Shown: positions 35,348 to 43,896, numbered from the stretch's first letter. The stretch is DNA of 64,000 nt from JANQPX01 sp965204405 (GCA_965204405.1 CBDBEN010000005.1:1612001-1676000), one strand, 5' to 3'. Notes: generated from the letters alone by a model not told the origin. Program-made: numbers and translations.

Positions 35348-36115
35348 ATGTTGACCGCTCATAACCTCGCTGCGATCGAAAGCGTTCGTCATGGCTTTTT
35401 TACGCGTGAAGGCGGTGTGAGCAGCGGAATCCTGGCGTCATTGAATTGCGGCTACTCAGGTGGCGACACAGAGGACAATGTCGCTGCCAATCGAGCTCTG
35501 GCCATGGAAAAAATGGGTGTTTCGCCCGCGAGCCTCTGCATGGTGAAACAGGTGCATGGCAAGGCGGTCCATGTCGCAAGAAAACCCGAAAGTGGTCCCT
35601 CGGCCATCGAGGCGGACGCATTGGTGACCGACAGGCCCGGCCTTGCGATCGGGGTGCTGTCGGCGGATTGCATGCCGGTTCTGGCCGCTGACCCGGCCTC
35701 AGGTGTCATTGGCGCCGCACATGCAGGTTGGCGGGGTGCGCTGGCGGGTGTGATCGAGGCGATGGTCGAGGCTATGGTCGATCTCGGCGCCCGCCCCGAG
35801 CGGATCGCCGCAGCCATCGGCGCCTGTATCGACAGACCTTCCTATGAGGTCGGTCCGGACATGTGCGCTGATGTCGAGCGAGACGATCCCGATGCGCTCC
35901 CGTTTTTCGAACCCATTAAGGGCAGCGATCGTTTTCTGTTCGACTTCAAAGCCTTCGGATTGCAGCGCCTCGCTAGAGCCGGTGTGATCAACCGCATGGC
36001 CCTGCCGGACGACACGCGCGCAGACGAGCACCGCTTTTTTAGCGCACGTCGCTCCAGAAGCCGCGGCGAAGAACGCTTCGGCCTCCTCCTCTCCGCCATC
36101 GCTCTCGACAACTAG
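35348..36115 (+). CDS. pgeF: Multicopper polyphenol oxidoreductase / purine nucleoside phosphorylase (YfiH family)
   Basis: A 255-residue laccase-domain protein. It has HGFFTREGGVSSG, NVAANR, the metal-site residues in KQVHGKAV, SADCMPVL and AAHAGWRG, and the final DEHRFFSARR. Family members remove L-serine misincorporated in muropeptides (PgeF) or act on purine nucleosides. The TAG stop is shared with the start of a MITE: the TA is the target and the G is the first base of the element. Confidence 0.93.
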   Translation: MLTAHNLAAIESVRHGFFTREGGVSSGILASLNCGYSGGDTEDNVAANRALAMEKMGVSPASLCMVKQVHGKAVHVARKPESGPSAIEADALVTDRPGLAIGVLSADCMPVLAADPASGVIGAAHAGWRGALAGVIEAMVEAMVDLGARPERIAAAIGACIDRPSYEVGPDMCADVERDDPDALPFFEPIKGSDRFLFDFKAFGLQRLARAGVINRMALPDDTRADEHRFFSARRSRSRGEERFGLLLSAIALDN

Positions 36116-36227
36116 AGCGGCTCCGGTTGAGGTTTACGCGGTGCCAGCCCGCTCCCCTCCCAACCTACCGACCATATCGAGTGGTTGGGAGGGGAGCGGG
36201 CTGGATCGACCTGTCCCGGAAAGGCGC
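36115..36227 (+). repeat. MITE type B, copy 2 (113 bp), in the pgeF stop codon
   Basis: TA flanks it on both sides (36113-36114 and 36228-36229). The left end is GAGCGGCTCCGGTTGAGG then TTTACGCGG; the right end, complemented, is GCGCCTTTCCGGGACAGG. The stem arms CCAGCCCGCTCCCC and GGGGAGCGGGCTGG extend over about 22 bp. These ends match the right and left ends of the IS630 element at 40539, in that order. Confidence 0.85.
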
Positions 36228-36233
36228 TAAGTT

Positions 36234-37031
36234 CTAATGTATGACCAGCCCCTGTAAGAAATCATCGAGAATCCTGTTGAAAGCGGCGGGCTGTTCGAGA
36301 TTAGCCAGATGGCCGCACCCGGGTAAAATCTCCAGCTGGGATCCCGGAATCTTCGCCGCCATGACCTGCATGAGAGACGGCGGCACGATCGGGTCCCGCT
36401 CACCGGTGACAAGCAAGGTGGGGATTTCAATGCCAGTCAGGTCAGCTTCGAGGTCAAAGCTTGTGAGGCAGCTGATCGCGGCGCGGTAGCCGTTTTCCGG
36501 CAGGGCTGCCATGCTCAGGATGGCTTGTTCCAGGCCTTTGGGATCGGCTTGCTCGCCGATCAGCCCTTTGATGACCTTGGGCGCGAGCTCGGCCATTGAT
36601 GCCCCTCGATCGAGGGGGGCCAGCTGTTGCTCGATGAAGCGCTGACGCCAATCTTCGTCGACCTCCCCTAGAGGGCGCTGGCCGAAGGCGGCATTGGTGG
36701 CGATCAGGGTCAGCGAACGCAGCCGGTGGGGATGCATGTGCGCGAAGGTTTGGGCGACCATGCCGCCGATAGCGTGACCGACGAGATGCGCACGCTGGAT
36801 CGAAAGCCGATCGAGCAGGGTTAGCACTGAGTCGGCGAGGGCAGGGAACGTCATGTCTTCCAAGGGGGCCGAATCGCCGTAACCCGGCATGTCCCAGGCG
36901 ATCGCGCGATACCTGTACGAAAAGGCGTCGAGCTGCGGGCGCCACTGCTCGGCATCGCCGGTGAGACCATGGAGAAAAACCAGCGGCAGGCCCTCATCGC
37001 CGGCGATTTGAAAAGCGATCCAATGGCTCAA
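36234..37031 (-). CDS. Alpha/beta-hydrolase-fold protein with Ala at the nucleophile position
   Basis: A 265-residue alpha/beta hydrolase. It shows LVFLHGLTGDAEQWRPQL, WDMPGYGDS, VTGERDPIVPP (acid) and GCGHLANLEQP (catalytic His). The nucleophile elbow reads VGHAIGGM, with Ala where Ser, Cys or Asp is expected. The E. coli RutD family also has GHALG here as I recall, so function without a canonical nucleophile is possible. The TTG at 37031 is preferred for its AAGGA site and because the ATG at 37106 would overlap the transporter gene by 50 bp. Confidence 0.8.
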   Translation of the reverse strand: MSHWIAFQIAGDEGLPLVFLHGLTGDAEQWRPQLDAFSYRYRAIAWDMPGYGDSAPLEDMTFPALADSVLTLLDRLSIQRAHLVGHAIGGMVAQTFAHMHPHRLRSLTLIATNAAFGQRPLGEVDEDWRQRFIEQQLAPLDRGASMAELAPKVIKGLIGEQADPKGLEQAILSMAALPENGYRAAISCLTSFDLEADLTGIEIPTLLVTGERDPIVPPSLMQVMAAKIPGSQLEILPGCGHLANLEQPAAFNRILDDFLQGLVIH

Positions 37032-37056
37032 GACAAACGTCCTTATCTCTGATGGT

Positions 37057-38007
37057 TCATGACGAAGCGGTGTCGGTCCGCTCTTCCTTTTGGCGTTTGG
37101 CATCAAGCGCTTTTTGCTGCTGCCAAGCCCGTTCGCTCATCGCCAGGCCGCCCAGGATCAGGCCGAGGGCCAGGAGGGCCGTCCATCTCGGCTGTTCGCC
37201 CAGCAGCAGCACCCCGACGGCGAGCGCCCAAAGCGGGATCAGATAGTTGAGAAAAGCAGCGAAGCTCGGTCCGGCAGCGGTAATCAGCTGCAGAAAAACC
37301 ACCGGCGCTATCGCGCTTGCCATGATCGATAGGGCAAGCGCGGCTGCAAGGCTCTCCAAGGATGCCTCGGCAAGTTCCGAAGGCAGAGCCCCGCCACCGA
37401 GCGGCAGCATGATCAGGGCTCCGACGATCATCGTTCCGGCCGCCGCCGTGATCGGATCGAACGCAGGGCGGTGGCGGGCGATGATGGCATTGGCGGCGTA
37501 GCAAAATGCTGCAAAGAGGGTCGAAAGCTCCGCCCAGAAGGCCGTGCCCTGGCCGCTGAGCTCCAAGAGCGCTTCCGGCCCGATCAGCACAATGACACCT
37601 ATCAGGCCGAGCATGCATCCCATCAATTTTTGGCGATTTAGCCGCTCGTTTGATACGAAAAAATGGGCGAGCAGCAGGGTGGAAAGCGGCATGATCGACA
37701 TCAGGATCCCGGCAAGGCCGCTATCGATGCTGAGCTGCGCTCTGGTGATCAGCCAGAACGGCAGGCAGTTGCCGGCAATCGCCAAAGCGAGGCTGAAGAG
37801 CCAGAACCGGGCGGACCTCGGCAGCGCTTTGCCCCGCAGCCAGACGACCGACGTCAGGATGACCGCGGCGAGGACCAGTCTGCCGGTGACCAGGGCAAAC
37901 GGCGTGAAAGAAATGATCGCGAGTTCGGTCAGCCCGAAGGCGCTGCCCCACAGCACAACGACCGTCGCGAGCAGAAACCAATGGCTGATCGGGCGTTTTA
38001 CCGTCAT
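37057..38007 (-). CDS. EamA/DMT-family transporter
   Basis: A 316-residue inner-membrane protein with ten hydrophobic helices in two EamA repeats. It opens WFLLATVVVLWGSAFGLTEL, and the second repeat begins about residue 150 (AFWAELSTLFAAFCYAANAI). Such proteins usually export amino acids or other metabolites. The ATG at 38007 is chosen because the longer frame from 38283 adds 92 residues unlike the family. It is read ahead of the hydrolase gene, probably in one transcript. Confidence 0.9.
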   Translation of the reverse strand: MTVKRPISHWFLLATVVVLWGSAFGLTELAIISFTPFALVTGRLVLAAVILTSVVWLRGKALPRSARFWLFSLALAIAGNCLPFWLITRAQLSIDSGLAGILMSIMPLSTLLLAHFFVSNERLNRQKLMGCMLGLIGVIVLIGPEALLELSGQGTAFWAELSTLFAAFCYAANAIIARHRPAFDPITAAAGTMIVGALIMLPLGGGALPSELAEASLESLAAALALSIMASAIAPVVFLQLITAAGPSFAAFLNYLIPLWALAVGVLLLGEQPRWTALLALGLILGGLAMSERAWQQQKALDAKRQKEERTDTASS

Positions 38008-38169
38008 CTCGGGGCGGATTCGTCTGTACGGGGCAGGGCGATTTTGGCCTTTAATCGATTTTCCATGATGAGATTCATAAGATGGCAAGGATCGTTGTGC
38101 TATCCTCAATTCCGATTCTGAACAAAACCGATTCTGACTCATGGCAAGAAAAGTCAGGGAGTAGGGCCT

Positions 38170-38952
38170 TTGGACGAACCAACCGTTCTGGCGGATCTTA
38201 CCGATGGCGTGGCGACCATTACGCTTAATCGGCCGGAAAAGCTCAATGCCTTTACGGAATCCATGCATCGAGAACTCGTGCATCTGCTCGATCGCATCGA
38301 GTTGGATCGGGCCATTCGCGCGGTCCTGATCACAGGTGCCGGGCGAGGGTTTTGTGCAGGGCAGGATCTGAACAATCGTGTTGGTATCGAGACGGTGGAC
38401 CTAGGTGATAGCCTCGATCGGCTCTACAACCCGCTGGTGCGCCGGATTCGCAAGCTCGAGCGGCCGGTGGTCTGTGCGGTCAATGGGGTTGCTGCCGGTG
38501 CGGGGGCCAATGTCGCGCTTGCCTGCGATATCGTGCTCGCCGCCCGCTCGGCAAGTTTCATCCAGTCCTTCGTCAAGCTCGGGCTGGTGCCGGATGCCGG
38601 CGGTTCCTTCATTCTGCCGCGGCTGGTGGGCCGTGCCCGTGCCATGGGCATGGCCATGCTGGGCGACAAGATCAGCGCCGAGCAAGCGGCGGATTGGGGG
38701 CTCATCTGGGATGTCGTCGATGACGCTGAATTGATGAACGAAGCCCGGACCCTGGCAAGGCATCTGGCAAAACAGCCCACCTACGGGCTAGGATTGATCA
38801 AGCGTGCGATCAACGCCTCGGCGACCAACGACCTCGACCAGCAATTGGGCCTGGAGCGCGATTTGCAGCGGGAGGCCGGCCGAACCGAGGACTATCAAGA
38901 GGGGGTCAGCGCGTTTCTCGAGCGGCGCCCTGCGGTTTTCAAGGGGCGCTGA
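38170..38952 (+). CDS. paaG: Enoyl-CoA hydratase/isomerase, PaaG type
   Basis: A 260-residue crotonase. Landmarks are TLNRPEKLNAFTESMH, GRGFCAGQDLNNR and CAVNGVAAGAGANVALACDIVLAA (oxyanion hole), and VKLGLVPDAGGSFILPRLVG with the catalytic Asp. The FCAGQDL and YNPLVRRIR stretches fit PaaG, which isomerises the ring-epoxide CoA ester in aerobic phenylacetate breakdown. It starts with TTG preceded by GGGAG. It is followed by paaI, but the rest of the paa pathway is not in the window. Confidence 0.88.
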   Translation: MDEPTVLADLTDGVATITLNRPEKLNAFTESMHRELVHLLDRIELDRAIRAVLITGAGRGFCAGQDLNNRVGIETVDLGDSLDRLYNPLVRRIRKLERPVVCAVNGVAAGAGANVALACDIVLAARSASFIQSFVKLGLVPDAGGSFILPRLVGRARAMGMAMLGDKISAEQAADWGLIWDVVDDAELMNEARTLARHLAKQPTYGLGLIKRAINASATNDLDQQLGLERDLQREAGRTEDYQEGVSAFLERRPAVFKGR

Positions 38953-38982
38953 TCGACACGGATCAATCCTCCATGAGAGCTG

Positions 38983-39438
38983 ATGACCATGCCAGATCCC
39001 GAAGCGCAAGAGCTTGCCTCCCTGGTCGGAGAGGCGATGTATGCGCGCGACCATGCCTCGAAAGCGCTCGGCATTCGGGTCGACGAGATCGCGCCAGGGC
39101 GTGCCCGCTGCTCCATGACCGTGCGTCAGGACATGATCAACGGCCATGACACCTGCCATGGCGGCTTCATCTTTACCCTTGCCGACAGCGCCTTCGCCTT
39201 TGCCTGCAATGCCTGCAATCGAACGACCGTAGCGCAGGGCGCCCATATCTCCTTCACGGCACCGGCATTGCTGGGCGATGTCCTGATTGCAACCGCCACC
39301 GAGCAGAACCGAGCCCGTCGGACCGGCATTTACGATGTTGCCGTGGTCACCGAAGACGGCCGCGACATCGCCTTGTTTCGCGGCAATGCCTACGAGATCA
39401 GGGGCAGGGTGCTGGAGACTGGGACGGATAGTTCCTAG
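38983..39438 (+). CDS. paaI: PaaI-type hotdog thioesterase
   Basis: A 151-residue hotdog-fold thioesterase. It has INGHDTCHGGFIFTLADSAFAFACN with the catalytic Asp, GAHISFTAPALLGDVL and NRARRTGIYDVAV. PaaI hydrolyses hydroxyphenylacetyl-CoA thioesters that stall the phenylacetate pathway. It lies 30 bp after paaG and is probably co-transcribed. The stop is CCTAG followed by AGCAC, similar to the target and start seen in the TA elements, but no element could be defined. Confidence 0.92.
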   Translation: MTMPDPEAQELASLVGEAMYARDHASKALGIRVDEIAPGRARCSMTVRQDMINGHDTCHGGFIFTLADSAFAFACNACNRTTVAQGAHISFTAPALLGDVLIATATEQNRARRTGIYDVAVVTEDGRDIALFRGNAYEIRGRVLETGTDSS

Positions 39439-39566
39439 AGCACCGCTTCAGTTCACCTCGTGATACCTCGTTCCTTGACAAAAGAAACATCGGCCCTGAT
39501 GTGAAGGGCGGGACTGCTCTTTTCCCGGTTTTCATCCTTCATCCCGATCCCAGGAGCCGTCGATCC

Positions 39567-40232
39567 GTGAATGACATTGCTGAGAGTGCCCAAGACAACG
39601 CAGATCAGGCCGCAAGGCTGGCCGTCATCGACCTGAAAGAGCGGATCGGCCGTGTCGATGCCGATGCTTGCGCTCTCCTTTTCACCGAGGCGCGCACCCA
39701 TAATGGCTGGCTGGACAAGCCGGTCGACGAAAAAACGCTTTCGGACCTCTATGCGCTGGTCAGATGGGCCCCGACCAGCGCCAACGCCCAGCCGGCGCGC
39801 TATGTTTTCTTGACGTCGGAAGCCGGAAAAACCCGTTTGAAGCCGCATCTTTCGCCCGGCAATATCGATAAGACCATGACAGCACCAGTGACGGTCATCG
39901 TGGCTCATGATCTCACTTTTTTTAACGACATGCCCAAGAACTTTCCGATGAAGGATATGAGTGCCCGTTATCGGGAGGACCCGGTGGCGGCCACCATGAT
40001 GGCGCTTCGCAACGGGACGATCCAGGGCACATTCCTGATGCTCGCAGCCCGTGCCATCGGTCTTGATGTCGGCGCGATGTCCGGGTTCGATCACGATGGC
40101 GTCGACCGCGAGTTTTTCGAGGGAACATCCCTTCGCTCGAACTTCCTCTGCAACCTCGGCTATGGCGACCCCGACAAGCTCTTTCGCCGTCTGCCGCGCT
40201 ATGATTTCGAGGAAGCCTGCCAGGTTCTCTAG
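39567..40232 (+). CDS. Nitroreductase-family protein, RutE/malonic semialdehyde reductase-like
   Basis: A 221-residue FMN-dependent oxidoreductase. It has FTEARTHNGWLDKPVDEKTL, RWAPTSANAQPARYVFL and NGTIQGTFLMLAARAIGLDVGAMSGFD, which fit the RutE/YdfG-type branch of the fold. RutE reduces toxic malonic semialdehyde to 3-hydroxypropionate in uracil breakdown; other substrates are possible. The GTG at 39567 is preferred, with AGGAG upstream; the frame is open from 39501. The TAG stop lies on the TA target of a repeat end. Confidence 0.88.
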   Translation: MNDIAESAQDNADQAARLAVIDLKERIGRVDADACALLFTEARTHNGWLDKPVDEKTLSDLYALVRWAPTSANAQPARYVFLTSEAGKTRLKPHLSPGNIDKTMTAPVTVIVAHDLTFFNDMPKNFPMKDMSARYREDPVAATMMALRNGTIQGTFLMLAARAIGLDVGAMSGFDHDGVDREFFEGTSLRSNFLCNLGYGDPDKLFRRLPRYDFEEACQVL

Positions 40233-40255
40233 TGGAATGACCACATCATGAACTT
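40232..40255 (+). repeat. GTGGTATGACCAC-type repeat end, copy 4, in a stop codon
   Basis: The TA of the nitroreductase stop (40230-40231) is followed by GTGGAATGACCACATCATGA. As at 634, the first G completes the TAG stop. No second end was found before the IS630 element at 40539; the 280 bp between hold no recognisable gene. Confidence 0.45.
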
Positions 40256-40538
40256 ATGGTGCCCGGTTGCGGAGAGCTTCCCGAGCCTGGTGGGAGGTTG
40301 GAGCGAAGCCAGATCAGATTAACCGGCCCAATTGCGTCCGAGACTTCATTCTTTCTTAATTACCTCGCGGGACAAAGGTCATATGGTCCATGACATCCTG
40401 GGAATCCGAACCTCGCCCTTCTTCTTGGCGGGCGGTCGGACTCCGAGGATCTCATGGACCGATGTCAGTGCTACCATTGGCGGGATAACAAAAGGTAGAG
40501 CTGGTGAGATCGAACGAATTTCGAAATCGGGGCACCTA

Positions 40539-41591
40539 GAGCACTTCCGCGACAGATTGAATCATCTCTGTCTATCAAGATGTTACGTTCAGGCCTGATG
40601 TGTTTCTCTTCCAGCAAACAGAGTTGGGAGGGATCATGCCGCGAGCTTACTCGTTAGATTTACGCGAACGCCTGATCGAGGCTGTCGAAGCCGGCAGTTC
40701 GGCACGCGCCGCAGCTCGTCATCTTCAGGTGAGTGCATCGACGGCGGTCAAATGGGTGCAGCGCAAGCGCGAGACCGGCAGCGTCAATGCCAAGCCGATG
40801 CATGGTCATCCGCCGGCCAAGCTTTTGCCGCACAAAGATCGTCTTCTGCGGCTGGTGGCCGATGAACCGGATCTGACGCTCAAGCAGATTGGCGAACGCT
40901 TGGCGGCAGACGGCATCCATGTCAGCAAGAGCTGCCTTCACACCTTTTTGTGGCGCAACCGCATCCGTTTAAAAAAAGACCGCGCACGCCGCGGAACAGA
41001 ATCGTCCGGACGTCAGGAGACGGCGTGAGGCCTGGCGGCGCGTTCAGCCTTGGATCGACCCGGATCGGCTGGTGTTCCTCGATGAAACTGGCTTCACCAC
41101 GAAGATGACGAGGCTCTATGGTCGCTGTCCGATCGGCGAACGTCTGGTCAGCCCGGTTCCCCACGGCCACTGGAAAACGCTGACTTTCATTGCCGCCCTT
41201 CGGGTCGATGGCATCGACGCGCCCTGGATAATCGATGGTCCCATGGATGGTGTCGCGTTCCTCACCTATCTCCGTCATTGCCTGGCGCCGACGCTCAAGC
41301 ACGGCGACATCGTGGTCATGGACAATCTGCCCGCCCACAAAGTCGCCGGCGTTCGTGACATTCTCCAAAAAGCCGGCGCCCAACTCTGCTACCTGCCACC
41401 CTACTCTCCGGACCTGAACCCGATCGAAAACGCGTTTGCCAAACTCAAAACCCTGATACGAAGCGCCGCCGCGCGCACCATCGACGGTTTGCAACAACAG
41501 ATCGGCAAAACGCTCGACACCTTCTCCAAAACCGAGTGTGCAAACTACTTCAGGCATGCTGGATATGCGTAAACCTGACCAGGAAATGCTC
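40539..41591 (+). mobile_element. IS630-family element 'IS-A', copy 1 (1,053 bp)
   Basis: The element is flanked by TA (40537-40538 and 41592-41593) within CTAG. The left end is GAGCACTTCCGCGACAG and the right end, complemented, is GAGCATTTCCTGGTCAGG. A second copy of identical length is at 49545-50597. It encodes one transposase in two overlapping frames. Its right TA is shared with a MITE starting at 41594. Confidence 0.92.
40636..41572 (+). CDS. IS630-family transposase (copy 1), made by frameshift at A7
   Basis: The first frame (40636-41028) has the N-terminal helix-turn-helix (MPRAYSLDLRERLIEAVEAG, then ARAAARHLQVSASTAVKW). The second (open back to about 40976, ending 41572) has the DDE core: Asp in VFLDETGF, Asp in VVMDNLPAHK and Glu in PDLNPIENAFAKL. 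The two join at a run of seven A (40971-40977): the first frame runs LKKDRARRG, the second KTAHAAEQNRP, which is the expected continuation. The shift is +1 (or -2), most easily by slippage on the A run. The fusion would be 311 residues. GGGAGGG precedes the ATG. Confidence 0.88.
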
Positions 41592-41593
41592 TA

Positions 41594-41718
41594 GAGCATT
41601 TTTCGACCTTATGAAGTCACCACCAACGCGCTCCCCTTCCCAACCACCCGATATGGTCAGGACCTTGCGGGTGGTTGGGAGGGGGAGCGCGTTGGCTCCG
41701 TTTGATCGGAAAATGCTC
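41594..41718 (+). repeat. MITE type A, copy 2 (125 bp), abutting IS-A
   Basis: It starts GAGCATTTTTCGACC directly after the TA that ends the IS630 copy and ends TTTGATCGGAAAATGCTC, with no TA on the right (GA instead). The arms CCAACGCGCTCCCC and GGGGAGCGCGTTGG lie in a 28-bp stem with one G-T pair. The loop is ATATGGTCAGGACCTT. It lies just beyond the SDR gene's 3' end. Confidence 0.85.
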
Positions 41719-41770
41719 GAGATACCCTCCAGAACACGTAGCGAGGGCGGTGAATTGCCACCGGTCGGCT

Positions 41771-42505
41771 TTATCCGTTCACGACCCCGCCATCGACATT
41801 GATGACCTGCCCGGTCAGGTAGCTGGCATCGGGCCCCAGGAGAAAGCGGATCACCGTGCCGATCTCGCGCGGATGGCCGAAGCGCTTCAAGGTGGTTTCG
41901 GCGAGCAGTCGTGCCCGGCGGTCCGGATCGCCCAGCAAGTCTCTGGGCATGGCTGTTTCGATGATTCCGGGCGCTATCCCATTGACCAGCGTATTGGGCG
42001 CAAGCTTTTTCGATAGTGCTCGCACCAGGCCCACGATGCCCCCTTTCGCGGCGGTGTAGGCAATGTGGTCGAACGACCCGCGTCTGAATGCCAGGGAGCT
42101 CACAAACACCATGCGGCTGCCGCCTCCGGTCTCCAGCTTCGGCCGGCAGGCGGCGGCCATGTCAAAGGCATTGGTGAGGTTGGTGCCGATGACATCATCC
42201 CAGATTGGCCGCGAGACCGCATTCAGATCATCCACTGGAAATTTGCCGGCGAGATGCACCAGGCCATAGATCGGCCGGTCCAGACCATCCAGGGCCCTGC
42301 TACAAGTTTCGGGTGATCTGAGATCGGACGTCACTGTCCGTACGCGAGCGCCTGCGTCCAGTGCTGCTGAGACTTCCTCCAACCCGGACTGATTGGGGTC
42401 GATCAAGTGTAGGTCAGCGCCTTCATCCAAAAGCAGCCGCGCCGTCTCCTTGGCAATGCCGCCGGCACCGCCTGTCATCACCACCAATTTTTGCGCTAAG
42501 TGCAT
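41771..42505 (-). CDS. Short-chain dehydrogenase/reductase
   Basis: A 244-residue classical SDR. The cofactor motif is TGGAGGI (11-17), and the catalytic residues are Ser136/137, Tyr150 and Lys154 (AYTAAKGG). The C-terminal YLTGQVINVDGG is typical of the FabG-like branch. The substrate cannot be deduced. It lies 56 bp downstream of the iron-dependent dehydrogenase gene on the same strand, so the two may act on the same compound. Confidence 0.92.
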   Translation of the reverse strand: MHLAQKLVVMTGGAGGIAKETARLLLDEGADLHLIDPNQSGLEEVSAALDAGARVRTVTSDLRSPETCSRALDGLDRPIYGLVHLAGKFPVDDLNAVSRPIWDDVIGTNLTNAFDMAAACRPKLETGGGSRMVFVSSLAFRRGSFDHIAYTAAKGGIVGLVRALSKKLAPNTLVNGIAPGIIETAMPRDLLGDPDRRARLLAETTLKRFGHPREIGTVIRFLLGPDASYLTGQVINVDGGVVNG

Positions 42506-42561
42506 GTCATTCCCACTGATCTGCCAGGACTTGGTTAACGCCGTAAGCTCGCAAGAATATG

Positions 42562-43731
42562 TTAATAGGCCATATTCAGAATTTCCCTGATCTGCTTGCC
42601 GTCGGTGATCTTGCGAGGGTTCTGATTAACGAACAGGTTGGTGAGCGAGCCTTTGATGATGGCCTCGAAATGGGACCGCTCGACCCCCACGTCACGAAGC
42701 GTGCTCGGCTGTCCGAGATCCTTGACCAATTCTTCTACGGCGTCTGCTGCTGACAGATCAGGCCTGCCCATGGCAGTGGCGACCGCTCGCTGCTGCGAGG
42801 CGTTCACCGGCTCGTTATAGCGCAGTACGCTCGGCAGCATCACGCAGCTGCAATGCCCATGCGGCACGCCGGCAACGGCGCCGAGCTGATGCCCGATTCC
42901 GTGACTGGCCCCCCAGGGAATGCGCCCTAACCCGGTCGTGGAAAGCCAGACCCCCATTTGGCTCTCCAGCCTCGCTTCCAAGTCGTCGGGCGCTTCCCGG
43001 TTGCGCCGAAGAGATGCCGACAGCATGCCGAGGCCGCGCATACAGGTGGCGTCGGTGAAGGGCTGCGGCGCTTTGGAGCACAAGCTCTCCACCGCGTGAT
43101 CGACCGCGCGCATGCCGGTTGACAGCCAAAGCCATTCAGGCGTGTGCACCGTTGCTTCGGGATCTAGAACCACCGCATCACCGCCGACTTCGCGTCCTGT
43201 ATAAAGATGCTTCACCTGCGAGCGCAGATCGATCGCCGCGCCCAGATTGCTGAACTCCGCCCCTGAAAGAGTGGTCGGCACGATCATCTGCCGCACCGGC
43301 GGCCGGCCGACCGGTGGGGCGGTTACTTTGCCGTCGGGGCTGACGCGGATGTGATAGTCGTCGAATGCCTCGACGGTACGAATGTTCTCCGCCAGCGCCA
43401 CCAGCATCACCTTCACGGTGTCGACAGGGGTGCCGCCGCCGATGGTCACGATCAGATCCGGCGCGGCGGCCCTCACCTTGTCCGCAAGCGCCAGCACCGT
43501 CTCGCGCGGCACATGTGCAATCGTCTCATCGAACAGGCCGACCACCTTGTCGCCAAGTTCCTGGGTTATCCGCCCAACCACTTCGGTTGTTCGGCTCAGT
43601 GTTTTGCTGGCCACGAGAAAAATCCGGGAAGCCCCCCGGCGCTCCGCCTCATCCGCCACGGCCGAGGCGGCCGGCCGCCCAAAAATCACGCGCTCCTGGG
43701 CAAGGAACCGATATTCCCCCTCGATGGGCAT
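42562..43731 (-). CDS. Iron-containing alcohol dehydrogenase (maleylacetate reductase-like)
   Basis: A 389-residue group III dehydrogenase. It has the cofactor motif VTIGGGTPVDTVKV, PTTLSGAEFSN, and the metal-site stretches GMRAVDHAVESLCS, WGASHGIGHQLGA and VPHGHCSCVMLP. The PTTLSGAEFSN form resembles maleylacetate reductases, but the exact reaction is open. The ATG at 43731 is preceded by GAGGGAGG; a longer frame adds 13 residues from 43770. It is probably co-transcribed with the SDR. Confidence 0.9.
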   Translation of the reverse strand: MPIEGEYRFLAQERVIFGRPAASAVADEAERRGASRIFLVASKTLSRTTEVVGRITQELGDKVVGLFDETIAHVPRETVLALADKVRAAAPDLIVTIGGGTPVDTVKVMLVALAENIRTVEAFDDYHIRVSPDGKVTAPPVGRPPVRQMIVPTTLSGAEFSNLGAAIDLRSQVKHLYTGREVGGDAVVLDPEATVHTPEWLWLSTGMRAVDHAVESLCSKAPQPFTDATCMRGLGMLSASLRRNREAPDDLEARLESQMGVWLSTTGLGRIPWGASHGIGHQLGAVAGVPHGHCSCVMLPSVLRYNEPVNASQQRAVATAMGRPDLSAADAVEELVKDLGQPSTLRDVGVERSHFEAIIKGSLTNLFVNQNPRKITDGKQIREILNMAY

Positions 43732-43789
43732 GGGATGCCTCCCTCTTTTTTCCCCTTGGCAGAAATGCATGATGCCATGGTTTGGGGAT

Positions 43790-43896
43790 CTGGTGGTATC
43801 ATCACATCATTTGATTCCCGCAAATTCTTGGAGCTTTGTCTGGGATCAATAGGTTGCGCTTCTCTGAAGCAGGTTTTCCGATGCGGTCATACCAAG
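43790..43896. repeat. Facing pair of GTGGTATGACCAC-type ends (possible MITE)
   Basis: The plus strand reads TGGTGGTATCATCACATCAT at 43791-43810, and at 43880-43896 the complement reads TCTTGGTATGACCGCAT. The two face each other about 100 bp apart, as terminal inverted repeats of a short element would. It lies in the 343-bp gap between the dehydrogenase and methyltransferase genes, which otherwise has no recognisable gene. Confidence 0.4.

Noticed and set aside
39436..39470. CTAGAGCACCGCTTCAG at the paaI stop, as an element end
   Set aside because: The target and first six bases match IS-A, but similarity fades after that and no second end or hairpin was found before 39567.
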